This document shows, one piece after another, positions 17,035 to 25,266 of a stretch of DNA of 64,000 nt. How positions within the stretch are numbered: position 1 is the first letter of the stretch; every line of letters starts with the position of its first letter. The notes beneath the pieces are model-generated. The model saw only the letters and a list, made by a program, of their open reading frames with translations, did not search any database and was not told where the DNA came from. A program made the translations under genes and the position numbers. Origin of the DNA: CAWJHE01 sp963842455 (GTDB taxonomy: Bacteria; Chloroflexota; Anaerolineae; Anaerolineales; UBA4823); the NCBI GenBank assembly GCA_963842455.1, contig CAWJHE010000006.1, positions 558,001 through 622,000 of the forward strand, in the 5' to 3' direction.

Positions 17035-17983
17035 TTATCAGCTCTCGGTGGATGGATTGGTCAATATTTCCGCCAGTAATAATCGCAATGACTGGGCGAT
17101 GGGTAATTTTACCCGATATTATGGCAGCCAGCGTGACAGCGGCGGAACCTTCGATGACCTGTTGGTATTTTTCCCAGGCAAATCGGATCGCTTTGGCAAT
17201 CTCCAGCTCGCTGACCAGGATGATTTCATCTACAAGCCTGCGTGTCAGGTGAATGGTCACGGATCGATCTTCTACAGCACCTTCTAATCCATCTGCCAGG
17301 CTTGGAAATTCACGAACATCATTTTGGGTGTTTCGAAAAAATAGCGCATGCATAAAAGCAGAAGCCTCAGATTGCACCCCTATGATACGATGAGTGTTGT
17401 CTTTCAAAAGGTTGGGATTTTCCTTTACAGCCAAAGCTACTCCTGAAATAAGGCCGCCGCCTCCAACGGGAACAAGCCAGTCGGCAGAAGAAATGTGAGG
17501 CGCTTGTTTCAATATTTCCAGAGCCAAGGTGCCTTGACCGGCAATCACCTGTGCATCATTATAAGGGGAGACCCAGGTCGCGTGTTGTCTCTCAGCATAA
17601 GCCAGCCCTGCTTGTTCAGCTTGTGTGTACCCGCCTGGAACTGTGAACAAGGTCGCGCCTAAAGCGCGCATAGCCTCAATTTTATTCTTAGCAGCATTTT
17701 CGGATGTAAAAATTGTGACCGGAGTTTGGAATGTTTTTCCTGCCAGAGCTAAACCCTGTCCGTGGTTTCCGGCTGAAGCGGTTACGAGGCCTCTTTGTCT
17801 CTCCCATTCCACTAAACTGATCGTCTTATTAAAAGCACCACGCGCTTTGAATGATCCGGTGACTTGTTGGTTTTCCCATTTTAAATAGATACCCAACTCA
17901 TCATCATATGAAAGAGGCGTCAGATGAATATAAGGTTGTATTTGGTTAGCAGCACTTTCCAGCCACGAAAATGGAAACATCAT
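17018..17983 (-). CDS. PLP-dependent threonine/serine dehydratase-like (fold-type II)
   Basis: About 321 residues from ATG 17983 (or the next codon, 17980). The open frame extends to 18085, but that part reads through the end of the upstream gene and lacks family similarity; GGAG lies 13 nt before 17983. Marks: TGSFKARGA with Schiff-base Lys46, ASAGNHGQGLA, and the phosphate loop PVGGGGLISG. This set fits threonine ammonia-lyase or serine racemase. There is no C-terminal ACT regulatory domain, as in catabolic or biodegradative short forms. Deaminates Thr/Ser to 2-oxoacids. Its operon partner is a CoA-transferase-like subunit, so 2-oxobutyrate use is conceivable but not shown. Confidence 0.88.
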   Translation of the reverse strand: MMFPFSWLESAANQIQPYIHLTPLSYDDELGIYLKWENQQVTGSFKARGAFNKTISLVEWERQRGLVTASAGNHGQGLALAGKTFQTPVTIFTSENAAKNKIEAMRALGATLFTVPGGYTQAEQAGLAYAERQHATWVSPYNDAQVIAGQGTLALEILKQAPHISSADWLVPVGGGGLISGVALAVKENPNLLKDNTHRIIGVQSEASAFMHALFFRNTQNDVREFPSLADGLEGAVEDRSVTIHLTRRLVDEIILVSELEIAKAIRFAWEKYQQVIEGSAAVTLAAIISGKITHRPVIAIITGGNIDQSIHRELISDRSR

Positions 17984-17990
17984 CGTTTCG

Positions 17991-18791
17991 CTATGACTCC
18001 ATCGTTTCAGTTTTACCTGTACGCTTAACTGTCTCGCGCACCTGCTGGGCAAGCACTGGATCATCCGTAAAGATCCCGTCCACACCCAGTTGAAATAACC
18101 GCAACATTTCTTCCGCCTGGTTTACTGTGTACACAAACACAAATTTTTTTCTTCGGTGAGCAGCTTTCACCAGGGATGGTGTAACATCCCGGTATTCTGG
18201 GTGAATGCTTTGGTAGCCAAGGAGATTGCCCGGCCAGGATCGAGCGAACCACCCAGGGTTTCCTGGAAATGCTAAAAGCCCAATCGGGGTCTCTGGTAGG
18301 ATTTTTCTAGCCCGGATTAATGCCAGGGGATTAAAGGAAGAAAAAATTACCCTGTGACCTAAGTGGAATTTTTTAACAAGATTGGCAACTTTGTAGGGAA
18401 GTTCATCTGTGACCGATGCATAGTTGGCAATTTCGATATTCACAAATGTTAGTTGCCCAACTGCTTTTAGAACTTCTTCTAAAGTAGGGACATTTTCGCC
18501 TTTGAAGGCGATATCGAAATGGCTGCCTGCGTCTAATTTTCGGATTTCTGCCAGGCTGTGATCACGGACTTTACCAGATTTTGGCGTGGTGCGGTCAAGC
18601 GTTTGGTCATGAATGACGACCACTTGACCATCAGCAGTCAGTTTTGTATCCAATTCAATCGCATCTGCACCTTGTCGCAAGGCTAATTCAAAAGCTGCCA
18701 GCGTGTTCTCCGGCGCGTAGGCACTCGCACCGCGGTGGGCAAAAATAATCGGAAAGGCAAGGTCATTTATCATAAGTTTAGAGCTCAACAA
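17991..18791 (-). CDS. Glycerophosphodiester phosphodiesterase
   Basis: 266 residues. Hydrolyses glycerophosphodiesters to glycerol-3-phosphate and an alcohol. GDPD marks: FAHRGASAYAPENT near the start, IELDTKLTADGQVVVIHD (metal-binding Glu/Asp and His), and a C-terminal GVDGIFTDDP. No signal peptide, so a cytosolic enzyme. The ATG at 18791 overlaps the AAA ATPase gene by 14 nt; a second ATG at 18773 sits just after that stop and is equally possible. Third gene end-on in the reverse operon headed by the ATPase. Confidence 0.93.
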   Translation of the reverse strand: MLSSKLMINDLAFPIIFAHRGASAYAPENTLAAFELALRQGADAIELDTKLTADGQVVVIHDQTLDRTTPKSGKVRDHSLAEIRKLDAGSHFDIAFKGENVPTLEEVLKAVGQLTFVNIEIANYASVTDELPYKVANLVKKFHLGHRVIFSSFNPLALIRARKILPETPIGLLAFPGNPGWFARSWPGNLLGYQSIHPEYRDVTPSLVKAAHRRKKFVFVYTVNQAEEMLRLFQLGVDGIFTDDPVLAQQVRETVKRTGKTETMES

Positions 18792-20127
18792 AATAGGCTG
18801 TGGCTGCGCGGTCTAACATCTGGGGAGACATGTCGGCATCTTGGTTAAGATACCTGGCGATATCCTGTATCTGATCGCATAAATCTCGTGGGTGTGAAGC
18901 GCGCAGTTTTCGATTTCGGCGGATATACCATTCCTGGAGCAGATAGGCTAATCCAGAATCGCTATATTTTACGCCCTTCTTTGCAGCAACCCTGATAAAA
19001 ATCTCACGATATTCTTCATAACTTGGATTCCCAACCTCAATCTTATGACGCAAACGTCGCAAGAATGCTTCATCGACAAGATCTTTGGGAGGCAAGTTGG
19101 TGGAAAAAACCACCAATACATCGAAGGGAACTTCTACCTTACGTCCTGTATGCATCGTCAGGTAATCGATCCGGTTTTCTAATGGGACAATCCACCGGTT
19201 TAATAAATCCCTTGGGCGCACAAGTTGGCGACCAAAATCATCGATCAAGAGGATGCCGCCATTGGCTTTAACTTGAAATGGGGCTTCGTAAAACTTATTG
19301 ATATCATCGAAAACCAGATCCAGTCCAGATAGGGTTAATTCGCCGCCAACGACAATAAATGGCCTTTGTATGTGAATCCACCGCAAATCACGACGCAAAC
19401 TTTCTTTTAACATACCGGTGCCAACCCGGCTGTTTATTTCTTCCTGAATTAACTGATGATTGACTGAATCATATAATTTTACTACCTGTCCCTCGATATA
19501 GATGGCATAGGGAATGTACATGCTCAGGTGGGGGTTTAATGCGCCAATTGCCCTGGCTATACTGGTTTTGCCATTACCGGGTGGGCCATACAAGAAGATC
19601 GATGTACCTGAATTTACAGCTGGACCGATGCGCTCGTAAATTTGATCCGAAAGAACCAGGTCTGAAAACGCGGCACGTAAGTCTTGATCCCTTACCAGTG
19701 TCCGTTCTCGGCCTTGAGCCAGGATTGCCTGGTTATAATCTTGAATTGGAACAGGAGCAGGTCCCACATACTGACTGCGAGCTATCGCCTCCTGAGCCCT
19801 TTGCAGACCCAGGCCGGTTATGCTGTAAATATATCCTCCTTCTCCAAGTCCCAATTGCTGTACAGGCTTTACTTCGACCAATTTCTCTTTTTTTAAGTTC
19901 TCTAATAATTGATCAACGACACCCCCAAAAGGGAGTGCAATCTCTTCCGAAATACGGAAACCGCTTAAGTATCCTTGGAAGTATAGAATTTTGAGGATCA
20001 AGTCCTGTAACCACAATGCGGAGAGGCCGGTATCTTCGATATGTTGAATGGGAGCAGGAATAAATGGAAATTGGGATGGATCAGATTGGGTATTTTCCAG
20101 GTTGCGAGAAGCCGGTAAAGTATTCAT
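18778..20127 (-). CDS. AAA+ ATPase with N-terminal helical domain
   Basis: 449 residues from ATG 20127, chosen because AAGGGA stands 6 nt upstream; the frame is open to 20181. The first 150 residues look like a winged-helix or helical unit (LILKILYFQGYLSGFRISEEIALP ... GYIYSITGLGLQRA). The AAA core has Walker A GPPGNGKTS, Walker B ILLIDDFGRQ, sensor-1 VVFSTNLPP and an arginine-finger region AFLRRLRHKIEV. No membrane segment. Proteins of this build occur near pilus (Tad/type IV) or regulatory loci in several phyla, but no such genes are here. Function unknown beyond ATP-driven remodelling. It heads the reverse operon; its start is about 160 bp from the divergent GT2 start. Confidence 0.85.
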   Translation of the reverse strand: MNTLPASRNLENTQSDPSQFPFIPAPIQHIEDTGLSALWLQDLILKILYFQGYLSGFRISEEIALPFGGVVDQLLENLKKEKLVEVKPVQQLGLGEGGYIYSITGLGLQRAQEAIARSQYVGPAPVPIQDYNQAILAQGRERTLVRDQDLRAAFSDLVLSDQIYERIGPAVNSGTSIFLYGPPGNGKTSIARAIGALNPHLSMYIPYAIYIEGQVVKLYDSVNHQLIQEEINSRVGTGMLKESLRRDLRWIHIQRPFIVVGGELTLSGLDLVFDDINKFYEAPFQVKANGGILLIDDFGRQLVRPRDLLNRWIVPLENRIDYLTMHTGRKVEVPFDVLVVFSTNLPPKDLVDEAFLRRLRHKIEVGNPSYEEYREIFIRVAAKKGVKYSDSGLAYLLQEWYIRRNRKLRASHPRDLCDQIQDIARYLNQDADMSPQMLDRAATAYFVEL

Positions 20128-20271
20128 TGGGGATTCCCTTACTCCAGCCAGGTGAAATTGGGTGACGCGATTGCAACACACAGGTTCTTTAAAAGAGCAT
20201 ACATTTATGAAAGATTATAATCTAATTGCTCTCAACTATGAAAGTGGAAGAAGTGAAAAGGTTTTTACAGG

Positions 20272-20277
20272 TATAAT
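20272..20277 (+). promoter_or_regulatory. -10 box giving a probable leaderless GT2 transcript
   Basis: TATAAT 7 nt before the ATG at 20285, with no Shine-Dalgarno between. Transcription would start at or next to the A of the start codon. No good -35 is visible. Confidence 0.5.
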
Positions 20278-20284
20278 TTTGCTC

Positions 20285-20968
20285 ATGAAACTATCCGTGA
20301 TTATTCCTGCTTATAATGAAGAGAAGACCATCGAAGCAATTTTAGATCGGGTAAAAGCGACGAAAATCCCCGATGAAATATTGATTATTGATGATGGCTC
20401 TGTAGATAACACCCGAGAGATCCTAAAGCGCTTAAGCCAGGATGGCTTGGTACGGGTGATATTACATGACCAGAACCAGGGGAAGGGCGCGGCAGTCGTC
20501 ACTGGTATCAAGAATGCTACTGGGGATGTTTTACTTATCCAGGATGCTGACCTGGAATACGATCCGCGTGATTATCCTGGGTTGATGCAACCTATTGAAG
20601 AAGGTTTAGCTGATGTGGTCTATGGTTCGCGCTTTTTAGGCGCACCGCGCCGGACAGCCATGTTCTGGCATATGGTTGCCAATAAGCTACTGACCTTGAT
20701 GACAAATATTTTGTACGATACCATTCTGACGGATATGGAAACTGGTTATAAACTCTTCCGAAAAGAGGTTGTACAAGATATTAAGATTCACGCCAGGCGT
20801 TTTGATTTTGAGCCGGAATTCACGGCCAAGATTCTAAAAAAGAAAGTAAGAATTTACGAAGTACCGATCCGATTTACTCCCAGGGATTACAGTGAGGGTA
20901 AGAAGATCAAATTGAAAGATGCCTTTGAAGCTGTTTGGACTTTATTCAAATACCGGTTTGTTGATTAA
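20285..20968 (+). CDS. GT2 glycosyltransferase (dolichyl-/polyprenyl-phosphate mannosyltransferase-like)
   Basis: 227 residues from ATG 20285; the upstream open frame to 20162 lacks family sequence and a TATAAT lies between. GT-A fold: MKLSVIIPAYNEEKTI, IIDDGSVDNT (nucleotide-binding Asp), QDADLEYDP (metal DxD region) and a conserved C-terminal ARRFDFEPEFTAKILKK. This matches DPM1-type enzymes that charge polyprenyl phosphate with a sugar for GT-C membrane transferases, two of which are at 32-36 kb. There is no membrane helix at the C-terminus. A bidirectional terminator follows. Confidence 0.93.
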   Translation: MKLSVIIPAYNEEKTIEAILDRVKATKIPDEILIIDDGSVDNTREILKRLSQDGLVRVILHDQNQGKGAAVVTGIKNATGDVLLIQDADLEYDPRDYPGLMQPIEEGLADVVYGSRFLGAPRRTAMFWHMVANKLLTLMTNILYDTILTDMETGYKLFRKEVVQDIKIHARRFDFEPEFTAKILKKKVRIYEVPIRFTPRDYSEGKKIKLKDAFEAVWTLFKYRFVD

Positions 20969-20977
20969 GCCATCAAG

Positions 20978-21010
20978 AAAAAATCCTCCTGAAACGACAG
21001 GAGGATTTTT
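20978..21010. terminator. Bidirectional rho-independent terminator
   Basis: Arms TCCTCCTG (20984-20991) and CAGGAGGA (20998-21005) around AAACGA, flanked by A-run on the left and T5 on the right, so it can end both the GT2 and the convergent recJ transcripts. Confidence 0.9.
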
Positions 21011-21012
21011 GA

Positions 21013-22728
21013 TTAATCAGGCATGCCGGACGGTTTTAAATCCCTTACATTTAATTGAATAGAGGTTCTGCCATTGTACTCGTTGACCTCGTAGGCATAG
21101 ATCATATCGATCTCTGCGGGTAGTTTATCCACCCAATGACCAAATCGGAAGGCAATCGCATCGTAATAAATTGAACCGTCACTGACAACCATCTTCAGGT
21201 GAGCATTCTCTTTACCTAAAGCACGTTTCTTAATCACTTTTAGATTACGGCTGGCAAACAAAGCTGAAGGATTCTTTTGCCCCGTCGGTTGAAGCTTATC
21301 TAATTCTTTCAGGATTTCTGGTTTCAACTCCGAAAGGGAAATGTCGATATCTGCTTTCAGAACAGGGCGTAAATCTTTGTCATGTAATTCTTCCTCGGCA
21401 ATGGCCCTCAAACGTTGGATGAGCTCATTGAGGCGGTCATTTCGAATGGTAAATCCGGCTGCGGCAGCATGCCCTCCATGATGTTCCATCAGATCGGCGC
21501 ACTGGTCTAAAGCGTCGGTGATATGAAACTCGGGGATACTGCGGCACGAGGCCCTGGTAAAATTTTCACCCTGGTGAGCTACAATAGCAGGGCGATAAAA
21601 TTTTTCTTGTAGTTTTGATGCTGCCAGTCCGACCACGCCGGGGTTGTAGTTCTCATCGACCGCAAATAAAATGTAAGGAGCCTCTTCCTGTGCCAGGGCA
21701 TAAGTCTCCGCATGGATTTGGATTTCCCTGGTGATCCTCTGGCGCTCCTGATTTTGCTGATCCAGCAGCTGTGCCAGGTAGCCAGTTTTTTGTACATCTT
21801 GTGACACCAGAAGCTCTAAAGCCGCTTGGGCAGTGTCTAGCCGGCCAGCAGCATTCAAGCGCGGACCGATTACAAACCCGATGTCTTCAGCGGTGATGAA
21901 CTTGTTTTGATACCCTGCAACGCCAAGCAATGATCTCAATCCCTGGCGCTGTTGCCTGTTGATCCTTTGGAGTCCGGCACGAACCATGGACCTGTTTTCC
22001 CCAATCAGAGGCGCAATATCAGCCACGGTGCCTAAAGCGACCAGGTCAAGGTAATCTTGAAGATCAGTTTGGGTTGCTCTTGAGCCCGAAGTTTTTTCTA
22101 ATAATGCCTCTGCTAATTTGTAAGCAATACCTACCCCGGCTAAATTCTTGTCGGGATAATCATCCCCCAGTTGTTTTGGGTTAATGATTGTGTACGCATC
22201 TGGCAAAACATCGGCGGGGTGGTGGTGATCGGTGATAATCAGATCAAGCCCAATTTGCTTGGCGAAATCCGCTTCCAGTGGAGATCGTATGCCGCAATCT
22301 ACACTAATCACCAGCTTTACACCTTGGTCGTGTAAGGCCCTCAAGGCTTCAATATTTAATCCGTAGCCCTCATCAAAGCGATTTGGGATATATCCAATGA
22401 CATTCGCGCCGATGGATCTGAGCAATGTGGTCAGTAGGGCAGTCGCTGTCACGCCATCCACGTCGTAATCGCCATAGATGGCAATTGCTTGGGAAGATTT
22501 AATGGCGTAGTCAATTCTTTCCACTGCCTGGGGAATTCCGAGCATATTATTGGGTTCGCATCCGGGAGGGGAAGCTGCATCCAGGTATTCTTGGGCTGCG
22601 ATGGCCGTCGTAATCCCCCGATTATACAAAATCTGTTGCATGACAGGAGAATACTTCTGTAATTGTTGGCAGATTTCTACTGGAATCTGGCTGGGTATTT
22701 TCCAGCGTTTTCTTGGAGTTGTTATCAT
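21013..22728 (-). CDS. recJ: Single-stranded-DNA-specific exonuclease RecJ
   Basis: 571 residues, normal for RecJ. 5'-3' exonuclease in recombination and repair. Motifs: GDYDVDGVTATALL (motif I), SVDCGIRS, TDHHHP (DHH, motif III), NPKQ, LAGVGIAYKL, GLVIG-type region as DIGFVIGPRLNAAGRL, and DHHA1 with HGGHAAAAGFTI. The C-terminal OB-like domain ends in TSIQLNVRDLKPSG. No Shine-Dalgarno is visible before the ATG; a TAGAAT sits 5 nt upstream, another possible leaderless arrangement. Lies 16 nt after the ROK gene on the same strand. Confidence 0.97.
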   Translation of the reverse strand: MITTPRKRWKIPSQIPVEICQQLQKYSPVMQQILYNRGITTAIAAQEYLDAASPPGCEPNNMLGIPQAVERIDYAIKSSQAIAIYGDYDVDGVTATALLTTLLRSIGANVIGYIPNRFDEGYGLNIEALRALHDQGVKLVISVDCGIRSPLEADFAKQIGLDLIITDHHHPADVLPDAYTIINPKQLGDDYPDKNLAGVGIAYKLAEALLEKTSGSRATQTDLQDYLDLVALGTVADIAPLIGENRSMVRAGLQRINRQQRQGLRSLLGVAGYQNKFITAEDIGFVIGPRLNAAGRLDTAQAALELLVSQDVQKTGYLAQLLDQQNQERQRITREIQIHAETYALAQEEAPYILFAVDENYNPGVVGLAASKLQEKFYRPAIVAHQGENFTRASCRSIPEFHITDALDQCADLMEHHGGHAAAAGFTIRNDRLNELIQRLRAIAEEELHDKDLRPVLKADIDISLSELKPEILKELDKLQPTGQKNPSALFASRNLKVIKKRALGKENAHLKMVVSDGSIYYDAIAFRFGHWVDKLPAEIDMIYAYEVNEYNGRTSIQLNVRDLKPSGMPD

Positions 22729-22744
22729 AATGGATTCTATTGGG

Positions 22745-23698
22745 TTAGTGTGGGAATTGAGACTGTCCTAGGACAAATGCACCGATCAAGCCTGCTTCAT
22801 CTCCAAATGCGGCTGTTTCAATTTCGAGATTCTGTAGGAAAGAAGGGCTCAGGATATGTTCTTGCAAGGATTTCTTCAAGGGTTCTAACAATAGCGGACC
22901 GCTGCGGGATACTCCGCCACCAATTACGATCATTGTTGGATTGAAAATATGTAAGAAGTTAGCCAGCGCCTGACCGATAAAATAACCTGATCGCTCCAGA
23001 GCTGCAATGCATAGAGCATCACCAGCCTGGGCCGCTTCGGATACCAGCCGAGCGGAGATTTTCTGCTGCAATTGGATGGATGACTGTGCCCCCTGAGATA
23101 ATTCGTCAGTGACCCATTGAGCGATTGCTGTTCCAGATGATAATGCTTCCAGGTGCCCGCGTTGTCCGCATCCGCATAAGGGACCATCTTGCATCACAGT
23201 AACATGTCCTAATTCTCCAGCCAGGCCATTTGCACCAATCAGCAACTCGTTGTTGATGATTACACCTCCCCCGATTCCAGTGCTTATCGTCAGATAGATC
23301 ATGTGATGATGGCCTTTTCCAACGCCATATTTCCATTCTCCTAAAGCGGCCATGTTGGCATCATTACCGAGTAAAACTGGGGTTTTGAAGCGTTCCTCCA
23401 ACACCTGACGAAGGGGGATATCAATCCAACCGGGAATATTCGGCGCACTGAGAAGGACGCCAGTGCGTGGATTTACCGGTCCGGGGGCTGCAACACTGAT
23501 CGTCAACACATCATCCCCTTCAGGCCAGATATTCTGTATCAGGGTAATCAGCCTGTCCAGTGCAGTTTCTTTCGGATTTCCTGCTACTGAGCCTTTAGTG
23601 CTAGCGCGCATGATTTGGTTGGGATGGATGTTGCCTGGAGAAAAGCAAGCCGCTCGTAATTGTGTTCCGCCAATATCCACAGAGATGTACTGTGCCAT
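22745..23698 (-). CDS. ROK family sugar kinase (glucokinase-like)
   Basis: About 317 residues from ATG 23698; the upstream frame to 23743 is non-coding in look and contains the -10 box. ROK marks: ISVDIGGTQLRAA (phosphate loop), LGNDANMAALGEWKYG (sugar-binding and catalytic Asp), GTGIGGGVIIN, and the zinc motif CGCGQRGHLEALSSG. Phosphorylates glucose or a related hexose with ATP; there is no helix-turn-helix, so it is a kinase and not a ROK repressor. Glucokinase is the default reading, fitting the glycolytic genes at 25-28 kb, but N-acetyl sugars are possible. Confidence 0.92.
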   Translation of the reverse strand: MAQYISVDIGGTQLRAACFSPGNIHPNQIMRASTKGSVAGNPKETALDRLITLIQNIWPEGDDVLTISVAAPGPVNPRTGVLLSAPNIPGWIDIPLRQVLEERFKTPVLLGNDANMAALGEWKYGVGKGHHHMIYLTISTGIGGGVIINNELLIGANGLAGELGHVTVMQDGPLCGCGQRGHLEALSSGTAIAQWVTDELSQGAQSSIQLQQKISARLVSEAAQAGDALCIAALERSGYFIGQALANFLHIFNPTMIVIGGGVSRSGPLLLEPLKKSLQEHILSPSFLQNLEIETAAFGDEAGLIGAFVLGQSQFPH

Positions 23699-23705
23699 AA
23701 CTATA

Positions 23706-23714
23706 AGTATAGCA
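23706..23714 (-). promoter_or_regulatory. Extended -10 promoter of the ROK kinase, leaderless arrangement
   Basis: On the reverse strand TGC-TATACT, an extended -10, ends 7 nt before the ATG at 23698. No Shine-Dalgarno. Predicted start of transcription is the start codon itself. Confidence 0.55.
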
Positions 23715-23780
23715 TATGCAACGGATTTTGATGAATAATGCACTACTTAAGCTCTTAACCCAAAAACAAAAAGAATGTAG

Positions 23781-23809
23781 TTGACGAGTTGCATGAAGGC
23801 TGCTATGAT
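23781..23809 (+). promoter_or_regulatory. Promoter of the YvcK gene, near-leaderless
   Basis: TTGACG (23781-23786), 17-base spacer, TATGAT (23804-23809) preceded by TGC (extended -10). The ATG at 23820 is 10 nt beyond, without a Shine-Dalgarno. The TTG at 23781 that opens the frame is therefore the -35 box, not a start. Confidence 0.65.
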
Positions 23810-23819
23810 CGAAGATTGT

Positions 23820-25154
23820 ATGGACAAAAAGCAAGAAAATGGTCGCTGGCGTTTGTTATCAGGCTTAGGTAAGCTAACTGCCTGGTTGATTCCTGGAATC
23901 GGTGTTAAACGTTGGCTGGTGTTAATCCTGGCTGGGACAACCATGCTAGGCGTTGGATTGGGGATTCTGATCCTGGAAGTGTATCGTAACGCGCCGGAGA
24001 CATGGTGGTTACCTTTTCTATCAACTGCTTCTTTACGCTTCTTAGCCAGACCATTGCGAGCACTGATTTTTGGGGGAATTGGTATCGGAATGATCTCTTT
24101 TGGGATCTGGAAACTCAATCTGGCAATTATTCGACCATTTATCCGTCCTGGACATCATGTGGCGGATACATTGCGTGTTCACAAACAGCGAGAACGTGGT
24201 CCGCGTATTGTCGCAATTGGGGGTGGGCATGGATTGGCTTCATTACTGAGAGGCTTAAAAAATTATACACACAATATTACTGCCATTGTGACTGTTGCGG
24301 ATGATGGCGGATCCTCAGGGCGGTTGCGCCGAGAATTAGGAATTTTGCCTCCTGGCGATATTCGCAACTGTCTGGCGGCTTTATCGAACGACGAAGCTTT
24401 ATTGGGGCAGTTATTTCAGTACCGGATCGCATCAGGCGAATCGTCTTTGGAAGGACATTCGTTTGGCAACCTCTTCATCAGCGCTCTGGCCGAGATCACA
24501 GGAAGTTTTGAAGAGGCAATTGCCGAGTCGGGTCGTGTACTTGGTGTGCAAGGGCGTGTGCTGCCATCCACTTTACATGATGTGCGGCTTTCAGCGGATA
24601 TTATCCTGCCAAACAGCACCCTTGAAGTTCGGGTAGAAGGTGAAAGTAAAATTCCACTCAGCCGCGGGCGAATTCGAAGAATCTGGTTAGAGCCTGGCGA
24701 TCCACCGGCCTTTCCCAGGGCGATCCATGCATTATTAAATGCCGATCTGATTGTGATCGGTCCGGGCAGCTTATACACCAGCATCTTGCCAAACTTGTTA
24801 GTACCCGATCTGGCAGAGGCAGTAAAAGCCAGCCGGGCATTGAAACTATTTATTTGTAATGTCGCCACGCAACCCGGGGAGACTGACCACTTTAGTTGTG
24901 GTGATCATTTACGAGTCATTGAGGAGCACCTGGGCAGTGGTTTGTTTGATTTAGCAATTGTCAACCAGCATTTCCAGGGAGCGCTTCCTGAGAATGTCGA
25001 TTGGGTTGAGATCGATAGGGATTTGGATGATGATTTTCCGCTTTACAGGGCGGATTTAATTGACAATATGCATCCCTGGCGTCACGATTCACAGAAATTA
25101 GCTCAAATTCTTATGGATTTGTATTCCGAACGAACTGGACCTTTGGTAGAATAG
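23820..25154 (+). CDS. yvcK: YvcK/CofD-like gluconeogenesis factor with N-terminal membrane anchor
   Basis: About 444 residues from ATG 23820. The conserved domain begins near residue 130: VAIGGGHGLASLLRGLK, VTVADDGGSSGRLRRELGILPPGDIRNCLAAL, and later GPGSLYTSILPNLLVPDLAEAV and CNVATQPGETDHFS, all YvcK marks. In Bacillus this protein is soluble, binds UDP-sugar and affects cell-wall growth on gluconeogenic substrates. Here two hydrophobic helices at about 32-53 and 80-98 precede it, placing it at the membrane; the rhiz-type YvcK is about 320 aa. The divergent neighbour is a sugar kinase and gap-pgk-tpiA follow, consistent with central carbon metabolism or wall supply. Confidence 0.92.
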   Translation: MDKKQENGRWRLLSGLGKLTAWLIPGIGVKRWLVLILAGTTMLGVGLGILILEVYRNAPETWWLPFLSTASLRFLARPLRALIFGGIGIGMISFGIWKLNLAIIRPFIRPGHHVADTLRVHKQRERGPRIVAIGGGHGLASLLRGLKNYTHNITAIVTVADDGGSSGRLRRELGILPPGDIRNCLAALSNDEALLGQLFQYRIASGESSLEGHSFGNLFISALAEITGSFEEAIAESGRVLGVQGRVLPSTLHDVRLSADIILPNSTLEVRVEGESKIPLSRGRIRRIWLEPGDPPAFPRAIHALLNADLIVIGPGSLYTSILPNLLVPDLAEAVKASRALKLFICNVATQPGETDHFSCGDHLRVIEEHLGSGLFDLAIVNQHFQGALPENVDWVEIDRDLDDDFPLYRADLIDNMHPWRHDSQKLAQILMDLYSERTGPLVE

Positions 25155-25214
25155 AGGGTTGAGAGAAGCTAGAAAGTTTAGCAAATCCTGGCTTCGATCA
25201 GAGATTAATTACTA

Positions 25215-25232
25215 AAATCCTAACGGATTTTC
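25215..25232 (+). promoter_or_regulatory. Small inverted repeat in the gap leader
   Basis: Arms AAAATCC and GGATTTT around TAAC, about 35 nt before the gap start codon. The arms are short and AT-rich and there is no T-run beyond the arm, so terminator or attenuator activity is doubtful. Confidence 0.25.
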
Positions 25233-25266
25233 GACAACAACAGAATAAGAAAGATGGAGGATTATT

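Noticed and set aside
20162..20284. Upstream extension of the GT2 open frame
   Set aside because: No family similarity, contains the -10 box; start at 20285 preferred.
24416..24868. Long reverse frame within yvcK
   Set aside because: Opposite strand of a conserved gene; composition and lack of motifs show it is a shadow.
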